Source of the DNA: Acephala macrosclerotiorum
Lineage: Eukaryota; Ascomycota; Leotiomycetes; Helotiales; Mollisiaceae
Length of the DNA stretch: 64,000 bases
Assembly (NCBI GenBank): GCA_014904845.1
Contig: MU119218.1
Coordinates: forward strand, 182,774-246,773
Reading direction: 5' to 3'
Shown here: positions 24,531 through 36,111 of the stretch, piece by piece
Numbering within the stretch: position 1 is the stretch's first letter
Layout of the letters: each line of letters starts with the position of its first letter
Translations under genes and position numbers: made by a program
The notes under the pieces: generated by a model
Database searches by the model: none
What the model saw: only the letters and a program-made list of their open reading frames with translations
Told to the model about the DNA's origin: nothing

Positions 24531-24613
24531 GAGAATCCAGATGTGTTTCAGCATGGTGCTGGATTGAGTGTCGTTTATGTAATCGGGATAAATATGGCTG
24601 GGGCGGTCCTGTA

Positions 24614-24776
24614 CTACCTACAGGGCCTTTTAATTGCCAAAACGTCGCCACCCAGATTACCCAATTACAGACCAAAAAAAGAAGATCTGGACAGGTGATT
24701 GGGCAGACCACTCGGAATTTCGACAGAATTTGGACGTATTTTCTCTCGCTTAGCAATTAAAAGGCCCTGTAGGTAG
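24614..24776. mobile_element. 163-bp MITE with perfect terminal inverted repeats
   Basis: The left end ctacctacagggcctttt and the continuing aattgc are matched exactly in inverse at the right end (gcaatt..aaaggccctgtaggtag), a 24-bp perfect terminal inverted repeat, and TA flanks each side, giving 26 bp of symmetry. TA target duplication and size fit a Tc1/mariner-type MITE. The ~115-bp interior has no coding capacity. The lack of any mismatch between the ends suggests recent insertion. Confidence 0.85.
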
Positions 24777-27700
24777 TATGCACGAGGCACGCAATGAAGT
24801 TGCCGTGATTGGTGTCCCGAGATTGGGGGGTTGGATACGGGATGCGAGGCTGTTTGGATGGTGATCCGGGTGTTTGTTCTTTTTGTCCTTCCCACGCATG
24901 CGCGCAAGGCTGAGGCTGCCATTGCTCTCGACCATGGACCGGGAAGTTAGCAGCAGCCACAACGGTATCTCCTCCAATCCCCTTCTTTCCTCGATGAAGC
25001 TCTGACGGATCGCTACTCCCAGCATCACCAGCTTGTCCCCATCTCCTCATCAACAAGTGCCGAGTCATGTCCCCCATTTACAGTACCTCCAATTCTCCTA
25101 TAAGCGGGCCGTATCTGGTGACGATCGTTCCGCTGCGGACCTTACTCCTACTTAGTTAGTATTATCAACGCAGCGCCCGTATTATTATCCCTTGCCCTCT
25201 CCGCCGGTCGCGCAGAAAAAAAGTAGCTACCCTAGCCCGCCCTGGTACGAGCACACGCGCTAGGACAAGTGAAGGGTTCCACACGGATGAAGATCCATGT
25301 CTACCTCGTGGCCTGATGTGCGTTCAACGTGAGAGGCAGCACGGCGTGCAGGGGGATCCTGTCCCCGGCTAAGCTACTGTGGGAGGCAAGAAAACGTGGG
25401 AAAGGCCGGTTGGGTGCTGCTTTAAGTTTGTGACCGGGCATGCAGACGGGCCACTCAGAGCGCGAGGAGGGAGGGGTGCGGGGTTCGTGGCTGCTGCTGT
25501 CTTGTGAGAGCGGGAGGAGTGGGAGGAGTAGGAGGCGTGAACTGGTTCACCGCTTGGGGAGTCGATGGCTTGAATGATGACTGGACGGGGCATGGCCTTT
25601 GAGCCTATTTGCTTGGTGGGAAACTAGGAAAGCCTAATATGAGTAATTATTAAAGCCGCCCACGTGCATTCCCGATTCATGTCGTGTTCTGGATCGCGTG
25701 GAGCCGTGGGGTGGTGGTGATTGGGGGCGTTGGCTGTAGTGGAAGTGGTGATGTGAGGGCTGCAGATGTGATGGATAGTTTTTCTGTATTGAGGCCTGAA
25801 GTTCTCCACTCGGGCCAGATGAGTCGGAGATAGGAATAATGGAAGGTCATCGACTCGTAGGCCTCTCCAACGTCGTATGAGGCGATCGGGCAATTGGAAC
25901 AGCAGTGACTTGGTGGTGGGATGGAGTTGGTGGCCACTAGTCAAAGAGTCGACGATCCTCCACGTTTTCGACGACTGACAGATGACAGATAACAGCTATC
26001 TCCAAGCGTCCGGGCGTGAGGCTCGAATCAATTGACTTCTGTCCCCTGAAGTCCAGTCTGATAGTGCTTCAAACTGTTGCGGATAATCATGTGGCGCATC
26101 TTTGTGCACTCTCTCGTTATCACCACTTTTTGGATGAGCATTAGTAATGGGCACCACCTCCACCTATCGTGTGCAGAGGGTTTCGCCAAAACATCCTTTC
26201 ATGCATTGTGCCTGTCTGCTGCTGGTGTTGGAAGGTGATTGATGGTGCTAGCCACATCATAACTAGATCTCGACGCACTGAATGCTGCCGTCCTGCGCTC
26301 GAGCACACTCTCACGCTGCAGTGCCTGAGATTCTGCCAGTAGTTGCGGTCAGTGATCTCCAGGTTACCGAGAGCCGATGCAGCGTCAATATTGCTCGGAA
26401 TTGATTCTTCCATTTTCCATCCCTCTCCTCTTCGTCCTCGCTCGGAACGTGGCATCTGTTGCTCTGTCTTGTCTGTGAACACTGCTGCAATTTTCCCGTC
26501 TGAGGCTATCGCCCAGATCTCCCTCCTCGCTGCCACATTAAGGCTTTCCCTCACCTAAGCGGGCCCTCGAAACACTCGTTGTCAAAGGGCAAGGATCGCT
26601 CGACGGCTGATTTTCTCGTGGCATCTCGACATCCTGCCATCAGAATCACCTCCTGGCTTCGCCGGAAACACGTTCGGATACTAAGTACGTTGTAAGACAT
26701 TCATGCCTTTTCTGTTTCTGTTCTCCTCGCACCGGCATTTCATTCTAGAAGGGCATTGGAAGGAGAGGGATCGACGAACGTTTCCATCCTTGTGGAATTG
26801 GCTTACTACATCCACTGTCATCTCGTTCCTGAAGCTTCAGAACGCTTGGTGTGGGAGAGATTCAAGCTTCACAGGGTTCCGAGACTGTAACTTCGCGGAT
26901 CTTACTGGAGGGTCATGGGAAGAGGACTCTGGTCTGGAATTTACAGGTACTGACAGAACCATCCCTACAGACGAGGCAACCACCGACTATCGTGCGAACG
27001 ACTGGGCAATTTGCGTTTCCATCTTGACGAAACAAGAGCTCATTTGTTTCAATCTCGGTGGGGGTCCTGTTGAGTGACGGCGAGCTGCAGAATCTCCCGC
27101 GACTGACGTGTGTGAGATAGAGTACGTAACTGGATCTCTTTGAATGCTTGAATTTTTTTCCTTCTCCTCTGAATGGCGCGCCTCGGGTGGGTGCATGGGT
27201 GAAGTGAAAGAAGCACCTCGGCGACAGTTCTGTGCTACTCTGCTGTCGCTGGCCGTGGCTGGAAGGAAGTGCCCTCCTCGCATCAAAGCTCACGAGAACG
27301 GCGAAACAGAGGCACTCCAAGCGAGCTAGGATCACCAGCGACCAGACTGTCGGGGGAACTGTACTCTATTCTGTGGTACCGTGATACAGCAGAACGCACA
27401 CCGCAGTTCTCTGGCTATTTTCTGGCCGGCTGGCTGGCATATACAGGACGGGTGCTGCAGGGAGGTTTAGGGATCACGGATTCATTCGTTCATCCAGTGC
27501 AGCAGTCTGACGTGCCCTGTGTAGGAAAGATCAAGCCGCCAACACGCACGGGAACGATCAATCCGTCGCTACCGGTCGCCTCTGCGCTTCCGTGCATCAT
27601 TTGCTTCGCAGTCCTCTCCGGCATCAACCCCAACATCACCACCACGCCTTCTGGCGCAGTGCAGTGCAGCGCGGCTGTAGTGGCAGTTGCAGTTGCAGCT

Positions 27701-28784
27701 TACAGTTTGCAGTTTGCAGTTTGACGCTGCAGCACCTCAGGCCCGGCCGGACCAGACATTGATACGGTATTCGATCGTCATAGACATTTCCATTGGGGTT
27801 TCAGGCACTTGCAGTAGGTAAAGTACCAAGTACCCCTACCCTACCCTCGCCCTCATGTGCATGTCTCATGTCTCATGTGTCCAGGGCAGATCCAGGCGGC
27901 GCTGTGGTGGAGCACTCCACCACTTGCACTCCATTGACCGCGACCACGACCCGCCCTCGTTTTTCTTCGGGTGCGTGGGTGTCAGGGAATCGAGCAGCTC
28001 GGCCTCGACCTGGGCGGCCCTTCGAACATTCGACGACAGGGGCAGACCCTTGCTTGCACGACAGCTGATCCCTGTCGACCACGAGCGATCTCACGCCCTA
28101 GTGGATTTCCTGCCACGAGGGCAGCGAAACTGGACCCGAGCCCACTTGAGCCCTCAAAACAGCGCCAACCACGCACACCGCATCCACTCCGCACGACAGC
28201 TTGCACACACTGGCGGCACGGGCACTTGCTTCCTCTGCCACAAGATACCCGAGCCGACCACCACGGTTCCACTCGCTGGGAACATTTCCCAGCTGCAGTG
28301 GCATTTGCAGTTGCAGTTGGCCGTTGGCACCTCTCGCTGCTGTTACGCCGTCGCTCTGCACTGGCAATTGCCCCCGGCAACTCGCGACTCCTTCCCACAT
28401 CCCTTACTCTTCCACTGCTAATTCCACTTACACTTCCACTTCCACTTCCACTTCCACTTCCACTTCCGCCTGCCTCCCAAATCCACCTCCACCACTCTTT
28501 TCTCCGTACAGGACGTGCACTGAGCCCCAGGGTGCGCCTGCGACTCTGCGTTGACGCTGCGTGTGCTTTCCCGCGACGTTCCCCTACTACCCGAACAGTC
28601 CTAACTCCCTCCCTCCCTAACGCCCACGCTACGCTTCCGGGCCTGCAAGAGCTATCCACTAGCCTCACGCCTAGCCGTCGTCAGGATTAGCATACCAAGT
28701 CAAGCCAGGCGGGTGACGGGATTGGGTCAGGTCCTGATCGCTTCCCTTTTAGGCCATCGTCGTAAAACATCCCCAAATTCTTAG
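24777..28784. other. Intergenic, long GC-rich upstream region of flbA
   Basis: About 4 kb without a recognisable exon. GC content rises toward 28 kb, so long open frames on both strands at about 27.9-28.7 kb arise by composition. Short tandem tracts include a GCAGTT/TTTGCAG series (about 27685-27724) and a CACTTC hexamer series (28430-28468). The size suggests extended regulatory sequence or a long 5' leader for flbA. Confidence 0.4.
28430..28468. repeat. (CACTTC)n minisatellite
   Basis: Six nearly perfect copies of the hexamer cacttc upstream of flbA. Confidence 0.85.
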
Positions 28785-31127
28785 ATGGCTCTTTCTCAGC
28801 CCACCCCTTCCCCTACCTCTACCTCAATCTCAACCTCGACCGAACAATCTCAATCTCCTCATATACCCGCCGAGCACCTGACTTCTGGCAAACGCCCTGT
28901 CTCTGTCTCTCTCTCCGGCTCCACCTCGCTTTCGCCTTCGCACACTTCCAAGGACCCATCCTCGGCAACCGTCCGCTCTGTTCCTGCCGACTCCTCTCCT
29001 CCTGCCTCACCATCCAACGGCTCCATTCTGACCGACAGACAGGGTAATAACTACAAACATCGCCAGTCGACGCTCTCTACAACTTCTTCCAAACAAAATC
29101 GAGGCGGCTTGTTCAACTTTGCTGCATTAGCCCGAGATAAGACTTCAAGCGCGATTGCAAGCCTATCCGAACCAACAATCCGCAATCGACAGTCGACTGG
29201 CAGTCTCTATCGAACTGCGCAGAGCTCTCCCGTCACCGAAACGCATAATAATAATATCAGCGGTGGCAGACCGGTAGATTCAGCAGGAAGCGGTCGGGTC
29301 AATTCTAATTCACCCAAGACTGGATTTACCCCGCCACAGACGAATTCGCACACCAGGACAGACTCGCTCCTCGAGACCGATCCGCCATCCCAGGCGTACC
29401 AGAATACTGCCAGTGATACACCAGCTCCGATTGCTTTCGCCCCCCAGACAAATTACAACAAGATGCACCAAACAAGTTCGCGCTTATTGCGCATGACTTC
29501 AGACGAGAGACCGTTCACCAGGGTAAATATGGCATTGGAGATCGATCTACACATTTGTGCTAATTCTCCCGGCAGGATTTCAAGGATCTCTTCTCGACAT
29601 TGGTTGTGAGCTTACCACTACAAGGCCATCGTGTGCGATTAACCCGAATCGAGCATTCATTTTTGTCAGAGGAGGCCATTAATAATCTGGGATCACTGAA
29701 GTTCTCTCAGTCCAACCGAATGCCAGATCCGAAAGATCCCTCGCGGATAGTTACAACGACAACCACCACTACATTCTCAATGGCGAGGGAGATGGCTCGT
29801 TCGGTTTGCCAGCGTTTCTTGGAGGCAAGGTTTATCGAATCGGCAGATGGCAAGCAGGCGAAGGAGTTCACAATGAAGAGCTCAGTCTGGCAATTGACAC
29901 CAAAGGGAATTCATATCTTGGAGAGATTCTGCTCGAAGAATGGTATCAATCAGAAGCATGTTTCAGAGCTGATCAGTTCTCCTAGAAACACTATGCAATT
30001 AGTCATTCTTGAACGAGATACAGCTACTGACAAGCTCTCTTCGGACCGCAGCACGATTGAGGTCATTTTCCGGAGATTTATTGGTACCAATGGACCCAAT
30101 ATCAAGACCAGTATCAATTCTGCGGATTCGGATTCGCTGAGCGAATACAAGGATGGTATTGCAGGCGTCAGAATGGCGAGTGAACGCAAGATCGGAAACC
30201 CTCCTCGGACCATGTATCAGACTTTCACTGGCAAGGCTGCAGTCGATTGGTTGATGGATTGCTGCACTACCGTAGATCGAAGAGAGACTGCGGAAATTGC
30301 TACTCTATTCCTGGAGCAAGAACTGATTTGGTGTGTGCAGCAAGACAGAGCTTACATGTCACAATTTCCAAATGAGAAAGATAGGCCTGCGTTCCAGCCA
30401 ACGAAGCATGCTATCTACCAAATGACGCAGAAGGGCAAGGATGTGGTCAACATGACACAGCGAGAGCGAACTTCAGAGAGCGGCGAGCCTGCTTCATCTG
30501 CAGCGAGAGCTTGTGGCTCGCGAGATTCAAGCGCGCAGAAATTGGACAAGATTCTGAATGATCCTGCTCTTCGACTGCTATTTCGCGAGAATCTGCGGGA
30601 CACGCATTGCGAGGAGAACCTTTCCTTCTATTTGGACGTGGACGAGTTTCTCAAATCCTGCAAGGCCGCTATCAAAGCCAATTCTCCGTCAAGAGGTGGG
30701 AAGGGGTCACCTGGAGGGAATCTCGATGCAGTGAAGGAAACGATGGCGTCTGCATATGGCATCTACAATGCTTTCTTGGCTCCTGGCTCTCCTTGCGAAC
30801 TCAACATTGATCATCTGCTCAGAAATCAACTTGCTACTAGAATGACTAAGGCCGTAGGACAGGATGCAGCTATGGTCGAAAGTCTGAGGGAGGTCACGAA
30901 ACTCTTTGAAGAAGCTCAGCTTTCCGTCTTCAAGCTGATGGCTAGTGTAAGATATCCATTCTCGGTTGTGCCATCAATACTAACAAGTCTTGTAGGACTC
31001 CGTGCCCAAATTCATGAAGAGCTCAAAATACGAACAAACACTCAAAAATTACGATTTCGATTCCATTGCTCCCCGATACAACAGCGTGACCCTACCCGAG
31101 CGAAGCATGAGCAGATCCAACCGATGA
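28785..31127 (+). CDS. flbA: DEP-DEP-RGS regulator of heterotrimeric G-protein signalling (FlbA/Rgs1/Sst2 type)
   Basis: Three exons, 28785-29522, 29576-30946 and 30996-31127, both introns phase 0, give 746 residues; A. nidulans FlbA is about 720. Residues 1-~245 are Ser/Thr/Pro-rich. The fungal DEP region follows (SMAREMARSVCQRFLEARFIES..), then a second DEP domain at about 456-535 (GKAAVDWLMDCCTTVDRRET). The RGS domain spans about 570-715: LDKILNDPALRLLFRENL, CEENLSFYLDVDEF and, across the last intron, SVPKFMKSSKYEQTL. RGS proteins accelerate GTP hydrolysis by G-alpha; FlbA/Rgs1 orthologues restrain growth signalling and control conidiation and secondary metabolism. A ~50-residue insert rich in Gly/Ser/Lys sits inside the RGS domain, as in fungal members. 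The start is the first ATG of the frame. Confidence 0.92.
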
Positions 31128-32241
31128 GTTCTGGATACCATGAAACTACTATAAACCTTATGTTCGACTTGGATATCCCAAGTATGCATTACCATAGCGG
31201 CATCAAAAAGGTCTCTCTTTGAGACCAAGGCTGGTTTCTTGATTAGCGATTGCATAGATTCCCTGGCTCCCTTGGACATTCCCCCAAGGGACAAGTTGTC
31301 GTAAGCGACATTAATGTCCAATTGATACACACAGGATACCTGCATCTGGCGGATCACTGGAACACCCAGCTTTGTCTGAATACATTGCATATTAGGCGTT
31401 TGGGGAACCGGGAGACGGTTTAGAAAGAGACTCCCATTCATTTGCACGAATTTCCATTGCAGAGAGAAGAAGAAGAAAGAGTCGGAAACGATTCTTTAAT
31501 GCGGCAGAGGGTCTGGAAAGAGGATGGAGGGGTGGATTGTGTGCGCTGGTTGCTCTGCTCAATCGTCGAGCTCCTCAACTGAAGGAGCTGGCGGAGAAGG
31601 AGATATAATCAGGCTGTACTTAATCCCGATCAGTGTACCTAAAACCAGCTGCGATAAAAAGCAACATTGAATCAAAAGGGTGAAACGAAGCCCCGACTCT
31701 CTTCCGTGTGGTAGTAGTTCGTGAGGAATGCGAGTTCATCTCCCAGCCTCTTCCAGGGTTGTGTCACCTCAGCTGCATCACAACAATTATCAAGTGACAA
31801 GTTGATTAGAATGTGGTTTCCATTCCTTTTTCAGGCTCTGTAATCTCGTTTCATGTTCATACGAGGCCCTTCGTGCTGCGATTTGGTGAGTTGGTAGCAG
31901 ATGCATTCCTGGCGTAGTAAACAAACGCCTATTCACCAGCCACCACGAGGAATTGGTCGAGATCTACCTTCTAGAGCATGGCATGATTGGACGAAAGGGA
32001 GGTGCGGTGAGGTTTTGGTGTGGATGAGTGGTGGGATTGATGAATGTTGCTTATTTGGGGAGGCTAAGATCATCTCTTACAAGAAGGGCTCACATTCTCC
32101 CTTTCCCTTCTCCTTCCTTTTCTTCTTTTCTTCCCATCGGTTATCTCTCTTACAGTCGCTCCTTACCTTCTCTCGTTCTCACTCAAACTTCGGGTTTGTA
32201 CCACGCTCTTTTAAATCATCAATCATTGTTCAACAATCAAC
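31128..32241. other. Intergenic
   Basis: 3' flank of flbA and promoter of the wall-protein gene; the last ~150 bases are CT-rich. No exon seen. Confidence 0.45.
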
Positions 32242-33173
32242 ATGCGGTCATCAGACCTTCTCTTCTTGGGAATGGTAGGAGGGGTATTGGCCGGTGCGAT
32301 GTCGAGTTCTTGGGGAGCAGCTTGGGGAACGAATAATACTTCGATTTCGTATACGACGATTACGACGACGGCGTTTACGACTTATTGTCCCGAGGCGACA
32401 GTGTTGACGCATGGGGGGTTTGAATATACGGTTACGGAGGCGACAACGTTGACTATTACCGATTGTCCTTGTACTTTGACTCAGGTTTGTTTCTCTTTCT
32501 TTTCTTTCCTTGGATCATCCCTCTCTCTCCATTCACATCATTCCAGATGAGAAGAGCAAGAGACGGAAGGAAATATAAGAGAGTGAATAAAGGCTAACAA
32601 AAATGTGAAAAATAAAAGCCAGTAACCAAAACCCTAACGCCAACCACCATCCTCTACACATCCTGCTCCTCCACTCCAATCAATACCAACCCTCCTCCAC
32701 CGCCAAACACCAACCTTCCTCCACCACCAAACACCAACCTTCCACCACCGCCAAACACCAATGTCCCACCACCACCAAACACCAACTCACCTCCCAACCC
32801 AACCGCGCCAGTCGTATCCCCAAACAACAACGTCAACACCGACACCAACGCCGCTGCGAAGACCCAAACAGCGATTCAAAATAATGCGGGAGAGGTTACA
32901 GTTACAAATCAGTTGGCGACGGGGACACCGGCTCCGACGCATGGACAGCAGAATGGAGGCGTGGTTGGGACGGGGACGGGTGGGGTGGGGAATTATAGTC
33001 AGGTTGTTGGTGCTGGTTCGAGGGTGAGTTTTTTTTTTTTATTATTTCTTCCTTCGAGTTTGGGTATGTTTTTTGGGAGTTGAGCTCAAAAAGACTGATT
33101 TTTTCTGTAGGCGGTTGGACAGATTGGCGCGGCTGCGCTGGGGGCTGTGGCTATTGTTGCTTTTGCGCTATGA
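32242..33173 (+). CDS. Putative GPI-anchored cell-wall protein (CCG-6/SED1-like)
   Basis: Three exons, 32242-32484, 32619-33023 and 33111-33173, all phase 0, 236 residues. The N-terminus is a signal peptide ([20 protein letters not shown]). A Thr/Tyr-rich module follows with [16 protein letters not shown] and [18 protein letters not shown]; paired Cys in such YCP/CPC contexts are typical of small GPI-anchored wall proteins of the CCG-6 type. Residues ~105-140 are a Pro-rich tandem repeat of nine residues (PPPPNTNLP). The third exon encodes a C-terminal hydrophobic tail ([11 protein letters not shown]) preceded by Gly/Ser/Ala, as needed for GPI transfer. The protein should be extracellular and wall-linked. 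The second acceptor (32618) was fixed by frame and by avoiding a stop. Confidence 0.8.
32690..32790 (+). repeat. In-frame 24-27-bp tandem repeat in the wall-protein gene
   Basis: Four to five copies of a unit like cctccaccaccaaacaccaa, each coding PPPPNTN plus one or two variable residues. Length variation here would change stalk length without breaking the frame. Confidence 0.8.
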
Positions 33174-34063
33174 CCTAGCTTTTGATCGAGGTTCTTTGGG
33201 GATGGCTGGTTATGAGGAGGGGTGGTGGAGAGGGGTGTAGATATTCTGCGTGGGTTGGTTGGTAACTTGGATACTTGGAAAGTATAGGGACATTTATTTG
33301 GACAGTGGATGAAGCGTAGTTGGTTGGATATGATTGGGAGGAAAGGAAAGGATAAGAATCTGGCGGGACCTGTCTGCTTCATTTTCGTTGTTTGTATACG
33401 AGCTAGGGAAGGTCATGAGTATCTCACTCCTTTTGTCAGTCTTCGGATTTCTGGGTTTTCATGGTTGGGCTTGGGCGGAACAGGTGTTGGGATGGGAGGA
33501 TGTGGAAGGGAAGTTATGCGTGCATGTTAGTTAGATCAATGGATGTTCTTTAAACATAGGTCTAACCTACCTGGGGAGTGAGGGAGTTTTGGGGGACGTG
33601 TCTGTTCATTCATTCATTTATTGCATAGTTCAATGACCCGGGAGGCGCTGAACAATGAGCAGCTAACGATCCTATACATAGGCTAGTGAATCTGTCTGCT
33701 TCCACATGGAAGAGTTGATCGAAAGTCGGTAACTGGATTGGAGCATCGGAATACGACACCATTTCTGTGATTCTCTCAGATAATCCATGAATGGTCGTGC
33801 ACAGCAAAAATCGAGTCCCTCTCCGCGATTTCAATCGTTTACCTTCCAGCACCAACAAATTACAAAAAAACCACCTCTTCTCCTCCCTCTGCAACCCTAA
33901 CCTCACTAAATCAGGTCCTCGACTCCTTCGGCCTACTCAAATTACCACAAACTAAGTCCCTCTCAATCCAAATCATCTTCCTCAACCCCACCACCAAATC
34001 AGCCCAGTTCTCCATCTCAAACCACCTTTCAAGTTTCCAACCTCAAAGGCACGTACCGGGAGC
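33174..34063. other. Intergenic, possible unassigned exon at 33787-33900
   Basis: 3' flank of the wall-protein gene. From 33787 an ATG opens a 37-codon frame (MNGRAQQKSSPSPRF..), and another frame remains open to the ATG of the next gene, but I could not connect these by clear splice sites. Confidence 0.3.
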
Positions 34064-34297
34064 ATGAAGTGGTTATGCCACGCGAGACATAAACACCCCC
34101 ATATCACATGGTACAACCTAGACGAACACGTCAAATGCACCTTTCCCGGCTGCGAGCATCTGCACTGTGATAAATGTATGTTGATTAGGATGATTGGTTG
34201 GCCTAGTGCTGTTATTCAAGAACCCCAAGTTTGGTGTGGGAAGGGAAACGAGGAGATGGAAGCAAGAAAGGATGAAGAAGCCCAAGAGGGAAGATGA
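34064..34297 (+). CDS. Small Cys/His-rich protein A (putative zinc-binding), paralogue of the next two genes
   Basis: Single exon, 77 residues. N-terminal MKWLCHARHKHPH is followed by W-x8-C-T-F-x2-C-x-H-x2-C-x2-C (WYNLDEHVK, CTFPGCEHLHCDKC). The same W-x8-C-x4-C-x4-C-x2-C signature is present in genes at 34781 and 35864, so this is a local paralogous family, and spacing suggests a single zinc-binding knuckle. The copy lacks the intron that precedes the conserved Trp codon in the other two. The C-terminal 30 residues are charged and unlike the siblings. No signal peptide. I recall short fungal proteins with a C..C.H..C..C knuckle but know no function. Confidence 0.6.
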   Translation: MKWLCHARHKHPHITWYNLDEHVKCTFPGCEHLHCDKCMLIRMIGWPSAVIQEPQVWCGKGNEEMEARKDEEAQEGR

Positions 34298-34780
34298 TCT
34301 TGATAGAGTAGGTAGAATCATATGATACACATGACATAATACCTTCTTGTGCCATGGAGGACTTTCAAGAGAGGCAAGGTACGAGTATTTCAGTGACATA
34401 CAGCCTTTCTTGTTGCAAAAGGAGCTACTTGTCGTCTTCATTTCTGCTAGCGTGTGGTGGTTGCTGCGACTTAGGACTCTATGGACCAGCATTCATCAAA
34501 AAGGGGGCTGAATCACTTCTAAGCGAAAAGCTGTGAATGTTCAGCTTCAACCCTCTCTGACGTAAGAGTCAAAGTCTTATTGACTTCGTATGCATATCAA
34601 CTCTAAAAGCACACGTAATTGCGGCTGTCTATAAGAAAAGGAGTCTTTTGGAAGTTTCACAAAAAAAAAAAAAAAAAAGAACACTTGCTCGCTCTTCAAC
34701 ATATCCAACAACGAACAACGCATCAAAGCACCCACCTCAAACCTCCCAACCATCATAAATAGAATCAAGATCCTGCCAAC
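34298..34780. other. Intergenic between paralogues A and B
   Basis: A 16-base A run near 34662-34678. A short plus-strand frame (34354-34536) contains SLSCCKRSY and CGGCCDLGLYG, vaguely like parts of the Cys-rich family, but the spacing does not fit. Confidence 0.35.
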
Positions 34781-35074
34781 ATGAAGTGGATCTGCTGTGG
34801 AAAGCATGCCCATCCTGCCAGCCCCTCTCTCCTAGTATGTCATTGAGTTTGTAACTTCTTAAGATCTTGCCCGCTGACTATTGATCAGTGGACCAACCCT
34901 CACTACATCAAAACCTGTACCTTCCAACACTGCGAGCATGAGCGCTGCGGCAAGTGTACTCTGCCTTCCATCGAGGACTGGTACCCGACTCCAGCTCCGA
35001 CCCCGACGAAGACCAGCCATGGAGGAGTCAAGGTTGGTGCGAATGGTGGTTCCGGTTCTTCTGGCACAAAGTAG
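34781..35074 (+). CDS. Small Cys/His-rich protein B (putative zinc-binding)
   Basis: Two exons, 34781-34834 and 34889-35074, joined by a phase-0 54-bp intron (GTATGT donor, GCTGAC branch, ATCAG acceptor), 79 residues. It opens MKWICCGKHAHP, nearly the same as gene A (MKWLCHARHKHP), and exon 2 begins exactly at the conserved Trp: W-x8-CTFQHC-EHER-CGKC. The tail is Pro/Thr- then Gly/Ser-rich. Shared signature plus shared intron position with gene C argues for tandem duplication. Role unknown; zinc binding inferred from Cys/His spacing. Confidence 0.65.
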
Positions 35075-35863
35075 GGTTGAAGAAGGAACGACTCGGAGAA
35101 GCACTGGCTTTGATCATCTCTGATGGATGGCATTTGATTGGGTGGTTAGGGCTGAGCTTTGCATCAGGACTTCTTGTTGGCATGGAGAAATGATGATGAA
35201 GGCATGACTTTCGTCTCGGTATTAGAGCTCATAACGGTTCACGAAATGAAATTGAGGCGTGAATTCAAAGCGAATATTGAAGACTTATGGTCTGAAAAAT
35301 CTCCGTGACTGCCGTTGCCAACTTCGAGAAGGATGACTTAGGACTTGACGCCCTTTGCCAATTCTCATGTCCGCCTTTTTTTCAAGAGCACGTGAGATTA
35401 GATATCGAAACCAAATATGCCAAGTTTCAAGCGCAAAAATAATATTCACATGAGTTCTCTATATTATTGAAGTCCTCCAATGAGCGAAAATTCGGGGGGC
35501 GCCGTTGCGACCATGACAGCTCAAAAGGCCTCACCGAGTTCACGAATGTTAGAGAATAAGTAGACCAGATACGATTAACTCTGTGACTACACAATGCACT
35601 TAGCGAAAGACTTTATACATCTGAAATAGTAGAAAAGTATCGTCTGATTTGACGATGGTAAGCGGCTCTGAATCATCCCACATTGTGGTGTCTGAATGTG
35701 TTGGCTTTGCATATGTCGGGCGACTCCCGGTCACTCCGAATGTGGTTACGAAGCACACCGCTCCGTCCTCGAATACGCATAGAAAACTGATCACTCGAGA
35801 GTCTAACCATCCGATCCAAGCTCAGAAATTTCATTCCCAGGCATCGTCGAAACTGCAGAGAAG
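35075..35863. other. Intergenic between paralogues B and C
   Basis: No exon or RNA gene seen. Confidence 0.4.
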
Positions 35864-36111
35864 ATGGTAGACGAAGTTTGGCATACAGGCGTACAATGGC
35901 GCTGCTGCCGACACAAACGACACAAGAATTTTCCATTTATGAGCGGCAAAGGAGATGTGAGCTTCAATAATTAGCCCCTCACCTGAACGTTCGATCTCGT
36001 GTCGAATTTACTGATCCTTCGTAGTGGGAAGAAGTAGATACTACAAACGAATGCACTTGGCCAGACTGTCATCATCATAGATGCGGTTCTTGCGATCTTG
36101 GTTTTGCGTAA
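35864..36111 (+). CDS. Small Cys/His-rich protein C (putative zinc-binding)
   Basis: Two exons, 35864-35956 and 36025-36111, joined by a phase-0 68-bp intron (GTGAGC..GTAG), 59 residues. The N-terminal part has VQWRCCRHKRHK; exon 2 again begins at the conserved Trp: W-x8-CTWPDC-HHHR-CGSC, then DLGFA and stop. The stop overlaps a GTAAGA donor-like site at 36108; using it with an acceptor at 36164 would keep the frame open to 36345 and add a basic-then-acidic tail, so the C-terminus is uncertain. Function unknown. Confidence 0.6.

Noticed and set aside
24426..24698. Frame with a run of arginines
   Set aside because: The run is simply the GAA repeat read in another frame, and the frame runs into the MITE.
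27855..28690. Long overlapping open frames on both strands (up to 239 codons)
   Set aside because: They arise from GC-rich, Arg/Pro/Ser/Thr-coding sequence upstream of flbA, mirror each other on opposite strands and show no family features.
33787..34060. Possible exon(s) upstream of Cys-rich gene A
   Set aside because: Open frames exist but do not join to gene A with clear donors and acceptors, and gene A aligns with gene B from its own MKW start.
34354..34536. Possible fourth Cys-rich paralogue (SLSCCKRSY ... CGGCCDLG)
   Set aside because: Cys spacing does not match the W-x8-C-x4-C-x4-C-x2-C signature and the conserved Trp and His are absent.
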